From: a bacterium
Lineage (GTDB): Bacteria > UBP15 > UBA6099
Length of the DNA: 18,611 bases
Direction of reading: 5' to 3'
NCBI GenBank assembly: GCA_029573925.1
Contig: JAKQBV010000036.1
Coordinates: forward strand, 1-18,611
Part shown: positions 15,901-18,611 of the stretch, piece by piece
How the letters are laid out: every line of letters starts with the position of its first letter
Position numbering within the stretch: the first letter of the stretch is position 1
Position numbers and translations under genes: made by a program
Notes under the pieces: model-generated
Told to the model about the DNA's origin: nothing
Databases searched by the model: none
Seen by the model: the letters and a program-made list of their open reading frames with translations, nothing else

Positions 15901-18611
15901 ATCGCCGCTGTGACGGCAGACGTCTCGCCGTCCGCAACCGCGCAGTAGTAGCTGCCGTCCGGCGCGGCAGGCTCGATACAGGCGACCACGCCGCCCGCGC
16001 CCGATGTCACTGTCGCTCCGGTAAGAGTGTCCCCGACTTCGTTTTCAAGCGCGGTCACTTTGACTGTGAAAAGCAACTCGCCGCCAGTTCCGTCGCTCAT
16101 GTCGTGGCTAAGCTGCGCGCCGCTTTCGTCGGCGTTGCCGAGGCCGGTGGACGTTCCCGTCACATATCCCGCCTTTGCCGCCGTGACGTCCGACGTCGTT
16201 GCGTTCGGAACCGCGCAGTAGTAACTGCCATCCGGAGCGGCAGGCTCGACGCATGTCACCGCCCCGCCCGCGCCTGACGTCACTGTCGCGCCGGTCAGCG
16301 GATTTCCCAACTCGTCTTCAAGCGCGGTCACTATCACGGTGTACAGCAGTTCGCCCGCAGTTCCCGCGCTCATGTCCTGAGCGCGCTGCGGCCCCACCGC
16401 AGACGCGTTGCCTATATCTACCGCGACTCCTGTGATATATCCTGTTTTCGCCGCGGTCGTTGCAGACGTCTCGCCGTTCGGAACCGCGCAATAGTAACTG
16501 CCGTCGGCTACCGGCGGCTCGACGCAGCCGACTGCCCCGCCCGCGCCTGATGTCACCGTAGCTCCCGTTACCGTGTTGCCCAACTCGTCTTCAAGCGCGG
16601 TCACCATTACGGTGTACAGCAGTTCGCCCGCCGTCCCAGCGCTCATATCCTGAATCAGTTGAGGCCCCGCCTCAGCAGCCGCGCCCAGCGTGCCCGCCAC
16701 GCCTGTGATATACCCTGCGTAAACGGCTGTGACCGCCGACGTCTCCCCATCGGGAACCGCGCAATAGTAACTTCCATCGGCAACAGCAGGTTCGACGCAA
16801 CCCACCGCCCCGCCCGCTCCGGATGTCACTGTCGCTCCTGTTATCGTGTCGCCCAGTTCGTTTTCGAGCGCGGACACTTTGACGGTGAACAGCAGTTCGC
16901 CCGCCGTTCCCTCCGTCATGTCCTGAAGAAGTTGCGAAGCGTCCGAAGCGTTTCCGAGGGAGATCGCCGTGGACGTCACATATCCGGCGCTTGCGGCTGA
17001 CACGGCGGAGGTCTGCCCCCACGGAACAGCGCAATAGTAGTTGCCGTCTGGCGGCGCGTCCTGTGCGCAAACAATCGCCCCGCCCGCGCCGGACGTCACC
17101 GTCGCCCCAGTTATCACATTTCCAAGCTCGTCCTCCAGCGTCGCTTTGACGGTAAACAGCAGTTCTTTGCCTGTCCCGTCGCTCATTATCTGTTCGCGTT
17201 GCGGGCCTGACGCCGAGGCGTTGCCCAACGTCAAAGCAGTCCTCTTCGCGTATCCGTCCATTAACGCTATCACTTCCGAAGTCTGTCCGCTGGGGACCGG
17301 GCAGTAGTAGCTTCCGTCAGGGATGGCGTCCTCAACGCAGACGACCACGCCGCTCATGCCGGATGACACCGCCGCTCCCGTCTGTATGTTCCCAAGCTCG
17401 TCTTCGAGCGAAGTGACTTTGACTGTGAAAAGAAGCTCGCCGCCGCTGCCGTCCGTCATGTCGTGAATACGTTGCGGTCCCGCAGCCGCCGCGTTGCCCA
17501 GTGTCGCCGCGTTCTTCGTCACATAACCCGGCTTCGCCGCTACGACAGCCGAAGACTGCCCGTCCGGAACCGCGCAGAAATAGTTCCCGTCAGGAGCGGC
17601 TTCCTCAACGCACACTATGTCCGCCGAATCCCCCGACCTTATAGTCGCGCCATTCAGAGTATTGCCAATTTCGTCTTCAAGCGTCGATACTTTCACCGTG
17701 AAGAGCAGTTCGTTGCCTGAGCCGTCCGTCATGACGTGGTCGCGCTGCGGCCCTGCCGCCGCCGCGTTGCCAATCGAGACCTTTGTTCTATTCACATATC
17801 CCGACTTGCCGACGACTACCTCTGAAGTTTCTCCGTTCGGCACCGCGCAGTAATAACTCCCGTCAGGGACTGCCTTCTGCGAGCATGACACCGCCGCTCC
17901 CGCTCCAGACGCCACCGTCGCCGCGTTTATTGTCGCTCCGACTTCATTCTGTAACGTGGAAACTATCACGGTGAACAACAACTCGCCGCCCGAACCCATC
18001 GACATGTCGTGAACGAGTTGCGGACCCGCCTCTGCGACGATGCCGAGCCCGAGCGATGTCCCTGTTATGTAACCAGACTTAACAGCCGTAACATTCGACG
18101 TCTGGCCGTCTGGAACGGGACAGAAATAGTTTCCGTCCGGAACCAATTCCTCGACGCAAAGTATCGCTCCGCCAGCGCCCGACGTCACCGTCGCTCCTGT
18201 AAGCGTTCCGCCGATTTCATTTTGCAATGGAGAAACTTTCACTGTAAACAGAAGCTCTTTGCCGCCGCCGTCCGTCATGTTTTGAACAATCTGAGAGCCG
18301 CCGACGTTCGCGTTGCCCATTGTGGCCGCAGTCCTTGTCACGTATCCGGCGAACGACGCGATGACCTCGGAAGTTTCGCCGTTCGGAACCGCGCAGTAGT
18401 AGTTGCCGTCCGGAGCGGCTTCTTCGAGACACGCCACCGCCGCGCCCGCGCCGGAATTAACTGTCGCCCCCGTTATCGTGTCGCCCACTTCGTTCTCAAT
18501 AGTCGCCTTGACGGTGAACAGCAGTTCCTTGCCACTGCCGTCCGTCATAACCTGTTCAAGTTGCGCGCCGCCCTCGTCCGCGTTGCCGACCGTCGTCGCG
18601 GCGCGGGTGGC
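9603..18611 (-). CDS. Giant multi-repeat exported/surface protein (5' end beyond the window)
   Basis: At least 3,002 residues in one unbroken frame, still open at the right edge, so start and signal peptide are not visible. The order from the N-terminal side is: at least 20 tandem units of 89-91 residues, a degenerate 21st unit, a second transthyretin-like segment, a mixed region, five Ig-like modules, a further beta-sandwich (near TPPTIARF) and a FlgD-Ig-like C-terminal domain. The units resemble carboxypeptidase-regulatory/transthyretin-like folds (GATVTSG ... DGSYYCAVPDGETS ... GY). All cysteines come in nearby pairs, as expected for disulfides in an exported protein. A PorV-like barrel follows in the same direction. 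It is likely a fibre- or stalk-like adhesin or surface-layer component; that role is inference. Confidence 0.9.
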   Translation of the reverse strand, partial: ATRAATTVGNADEGGAQLEQVMTDGSGKELLFTVKATIENEVGDTITGATVNSGAGAAVACLEEAAPDGNYYCAVPNGETSEVIASFAGYVTRTAATMGNANVGGSQIVQNMTDGGGKELLFTVKVSPLQNEIGGTLTGATVTSGAGGAILCVEELVPDGNYFCPVPDGQTSNVTAVKSGYITGTSLGLGIVAEAGPQLVHDMSMGSGGELLFTVIVSTLQNEVGATINAATVASGAGAAVSCSQKAVPDGSYYCAVPNGETSEVVVGKSGYVNRTKVSIGNAAAAGPQRDHVMTDGSGNELLFTVKVSTLEDEIGNTLNGATIRSGDSADIVCVEEAAPDGNYFCAVPDGQSSAVVAAKPGYVTKNAATLGNAAAAGPQRIHDMTDGSGGELLFTVKVTSLEDELGNIQTGAAVSSGMSGVVVCVEDAIPDGSYYCPVPSGQTSEVIALMDGYAKRTALTLGNASASGPQREQIMSDGTGKELLFTVKATLEDELGNVITGATVTSGAGGAIVCAQDAPPDGNYYCAVPWGQTSAVSAASAGYVTSTAISLGNASDASQLLQDMTEGTAGELLFTVKVSALENELGDTITGATVTSGAGGAVGCVEPAVADGSYYCAVPDGETSAVTAVYAGYITGVAGTLGAAAEAGPQLIQDMSAGTAGELLYTVMVTALEDELGNTVTGATVTSGAGGAVGCVEPPVADGSYYCAVPNGETSATTAAKTGYITGVAVDIGNASAVGPQRAQDMSAGTAGELLYTVIVTALEDELGNPLTGATVTSGAGGAVTCVEPAAPDGSYYCAVPNATTSDVTAAKAGYVTGTSTGLGNADESGAQLSHDMSDGTGGELLFTVKVTALENEVGDTLTGATVTSGAGGVVACIEPAAPDGSYYCAVADGETSAVTAAITGHVTGTAASAGAADESGAQLEQDMSDGSGDELLLTLKVTLEDELGNPLTGATVTSGAGGAVACVEDAVPDGSYYCAVPDGETTAAEGSLGGYVTMTAPTLGGAAEAGPQLVQNMVAGTGEELPYTVKVSMLEDELGNPITGATVTSGAGGAIVCVEPSVPDGSYYCAVPNGETSAVTASLAGYVTATAGDIGNADESGAPLVQDMTAGTGSELLFTVKISALEDELANPLTGATVTSGAGGAVACVEPAVTDGSYYCAVPDGEISDVSASKSGYITGGATGLAVASESGPQRDHDMSDGTGNELLFTVIVSVLEDETNNALLGATVTSGAGGAVACVEPAAPDGSYYCAVPDGETSDATASIAGYVTGTSAGLGNADESGAQLDHDMSDGSGGELLYTVKVSPLQNEVGDTLIGATVTSGAGGAIVCVEDIVPDGNYFCAVPDGETSAVTSAIAGHVTRTAPTMGATDEGGAQLVQDMSDGSGDEMLFTVKVALEDEVGGAVTGATVSSGDGALVACVEDAVPDGFYYCAVPDAESSEVEAAAAGYITTTAATAGPADENGSQIVRSLVDGSGDEMLFTVKLTILEDELSNTLTGATVTSGAGGAVACVEDVVPDGAYYCAVPNGETSALAAAKTGFITGGAADNGAADENGAQVLHDMSDGTGDELLFTVMLSALEDELGNSLTGATVTSGAGGAIACLEPAIADGSYFCAVPDGETSDVSAAKTGYITGGATGLAVASESGPQRSHDMSDGTGGELLFTVMLSALEDELGATLTGATVTSGAGGAVACVEPAIPDGSYFCAVPDGETSAVTAALDGYITHTAATLGGADENGSQIAQDMSDATGDELRFTVKASVEDELGNTLTGATVTSGAGGAIACLEDAPPDGFYYCAVPNGETSAVTAALIGYVTSIKASAGNVDVSGSQTLQEMTDGSGGELLFAVKVNAAQDELGNAVDIEAGDVATLYNTAGCSGLEAPIDPPAYDAATEAWYIRIAPGSYYANLSKTGYVDACDATTVAAAAAGPQAIPTFTLAGGDPFRYGLKVKVYDEYDRPITNATLTHGGLPPVHENIGVEANTYYFDTAGAAGLVVSKEGYQTINQTTAGRTTEPGGGAIKQTSLTLTGKSSGSLEDGDIAAIPAGTVETRNGLRLLNNVKLTLQYDNGVDSGGLLGLGSLTNFYFLSATGSRVIPSAFIEVDPVNLPGEYHFRVPGTTASVQVKDVDYNDNPWIDLVDSAVIPLAGLDELTLHDYGTVTMYPRADHVELTADASFFAAATSTVSIAVRDNKGNIITVGPHAALKVRFTMSGGSVSPPSQKDITDTSLDNASDISGASDTSLTGEVAAGEGSVDIFDSVVSGATPILLSAEAADIVLPQNYAANTANLAIDVEHAAAYKVVIHQPANVTTDDVATVTIEIQDESGNVVESGTQYPKISLTGSALITSVVTGTRFSPIGVNPVDEMTIETDNGRIVIEVSDTVVETISISVSNVLLQLPAPVNLTFAHGAPAAVVITNVSHATQSAGDDVSVEIEIHDANGNLATSSEPIFTVTAVGDGNNTAKFTAATTGSIVSGINTHIAAVKASGGQVVLTLTDNSAETVEISLSDSAGVGPAWDWTSTEEVEFFQSGIDYITVDRTTVTLTAGQLTPAIVVSVFDEFGNPATGRASDLTVNLDSTSDQHLFYATDPPGVDVDFITIPAAGYFAHFYYYDTKAGAATITMSAAGADDVTTQATINPAAPINAVTVSTSCGFVDASQPTGYTCKQQKTIGTPTYNLVEYPRTATDDYEYQIVADGHTRGVIKLLVVDQYGNAIAGEDVNFVVSGLTGAVVSPASATTDADGAITAEITSTAIGSALVRADLADYAYDYGVSFPATFKADDRTPPTIARFDSKTLVDGDYVDALGPIVISVVLDDPGDNAVGINLADADAITVAVKAVGGGTVNGVTNKTGCDSELELSDCVVSWEPFVSMTAGSYEATLTVKDRNGNEQTQTWTVVVEGSAALKDVLAGPGVFDPRSGQPMTISFQSSEAGAVVTLEIYNRSGQLIHRDVLVADAGYNYFEWAGRTLYGNLPGNGIYIFRLTANMAGQVTSQTGKLAVFKP
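10310..12160 (-). repeat. Five Ig-like (invasin/Big_1-like) modules
   Basis: Five consecutive modules of about 115-150 residues share a strand-turn motif of the form V-x-D-x-x-G-N: RDNKGN near 12040, QDESGN near 11646, HDANGN near 11298, FDEFGN near 10935 and VDQYGN near 10487. The last also shows the Big_1 pattern (VNFVVSGLTGAVVSP, then TTDADGAITAEITS). Such modules make rigid rods in surface adhesins. Confidence 0.75.
12161..13106 (-). other. Transition region with degenerate repeat units
   Basis: It begins with a diverged 21st unit (MTDGSGGELLFAVKV, then a longer insert with a shifted cysteine pair, GSYYANLSKTGY). A second transthyretin-like segment follows (KVYDEYDRPITNATLT ... VSKEGYQT). 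The rest is beta-rich sequence of no recognised family, linking the array to the Ig-like modules. Confidence 0.6.
13377..14465 (-). repeat. Four-unit block D (units 16-19), one unit short
   Basis: 1,089 bases. A short 90-residue unit (VKVALEDE) is followed by only three units of 91 before the next short unit (VKASVEDE, unit 20, 13107-13376). The type-4 unit with the TGTS-x-GLGNADESGAQ signature is the one missing. Confidence 0.65.
14466..15827 (-). repeat. Five-unit block C (units 11-15)
   Basis: 1,362 bases. A short 90-residue unit (LKVTLEDE) leads four of 91. The third unit carries GGATGLAVASESGPQR, repeated almost exactly five units later in block D. The fourth has TGTSAGLGNADESGAQ and the fifth GHVTRTA, as in block B. 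Confidence 0.75.
15828..17186 (-). repeat. Five-unit block B (units 6-10)
   Basis: 1,359 bases. It opens with an 89-residue short unit (VKATLEDE), then four of 91. The third unit ends GPQR, the fourth has TGTSTGLGNADESGAQ and the fifth has GHVTGTA. All three match block C at the same positions. Confidence 0.75.
17187..18548 (-). repeat. Five-unit block A (units 1-5)
   Basis: 1,362 bases. The block opens with a 90-residue unit in which the strand after LLFTVK lacks one residue (VKATIENE against VKVSTLEDE), followed by four 91-residue units. The third unit ends in GPQR. It is the most diverged of the blocks. Confidence 0.7.

Larger units (their letters stand above)
13107..18611 (-). repeat. 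Tandem array of a 273-base coding repeat (20 full units plus a part)
   Basis: Unit boundaries taken at the M-T/S-D-G codons fall at 18548, 18278, 18005, 17732, 17459, 17186, 16919, 16646, 16373, 16100, 15827, 15557, 15284, 15011, 14738, 14465, 14195, 13922, 13649, 13376 and 13106. This gives lengths of 270, 273 or, once, 267 bases. All are multiples of three. Bases 18549-18611 are the end of a further unit. Each unit has Cys near residue 41 and again 12 residues later. Confidence 0.95.

Noticed and set aside
13389..18432. Many open frames opposite to the giant gene and in its other frames, returning about every 273 bases
   Set aside because: They recur because the coding repeat recurs. Their products are Arg/Ser/Ala-rich, show no domain, and have no independent ribosome sites or promoters. 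They are codon-bias shadows.
13107..18611. Regular repeats considered as a CRISPR or other non-coding array
   Set aside because: The period is 267-273 bases, always a multiple of three, with protein-level conservation and no separate spacers.
1..18611. Mobile elements, phage genes or attachment sites next to the tRNA cluster
   Set aside because: No transposase, integrase, terminal inverted repeats or duplicated tRNA 3' ends are visible.

Overview
The window reads almost entirely on the minus strand and looks like a chromosomal piece of a flagellated, diderm (Gram-negative-type) bacterium of moderately high GC. I place it only loosely, in an uncultivated lineage of the Elusimicrobiota / Omnitrophota / FCB kind. 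The reasons are a bacterial EF-Tu, a near-perfect sigma-28 (flagellar) promoter, a PorV-type outer-membrane barrel, a FlgD-like C-terminal domain on a giant exported protein, and a lysine/alanine-rich histone-like protein. Phylum placement is inference.

Right to left along transcription, bases 18611-9603 are one open frame of at least 3,002 codons, open at the right edge. It encodes a giant surface or secreted protein: at least 20 tandem units of about 91 residues, then a few degenerate and transthyretin-like modules, five Ig-like modules with a V-D-x-x-G-N signature, and a FlgD-Ig-like C-terminal domain. It is followed after 56 bases by a PorV/UPF0164-type outer-membrane barrel with a long low-complexity tail (9546-8083), and after another 56 bases by a small single-pass membrane protein (8026-7547). 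A two-way terminator at 7487-7510 closes this unit. The three genes look like one operon for export and anchoring of the giant protein.

Bases 7139-7271 hold a divergent control region. A sigma-28-type promoter drives a 60-residue YjfB-like motility protein on the plus strand (7272-7454). mnmA (7108-5993) and a DUF2993-like exported protein (5977-5252) run the other way.

Bases 4874-5251 are a gene-free, AT-rich spacer with hairpins. Next comes a monocistronic 63-residue histone-H1-like gene (4802-4611) with its own consensus promoter and terminator.

A housekeeping operon follows from a good sigma-70 promoter at 4444-4472: yacL-like PIN-TRAM membrane protein, ispF, rlmB, and a B12-binding radical SAM protein, tightly packed. 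A second strong promoter (570-598) drives tRNA-Thr(TGT), tRNA-Tyr(GTA), tRNA-Gly(TCC), tRNA-Thr(GGT) and tuf. This is the same order as thrU-tyrU-glyT-thrT-tufB in Escherichia coli. tuf runs off the left edge.

The most unusual content is the giant repeat protein: a 273-base monomer organised into a second-level period of five monomers, two invariant cysteines in every unit, and a PorV-like partner directly downstream.
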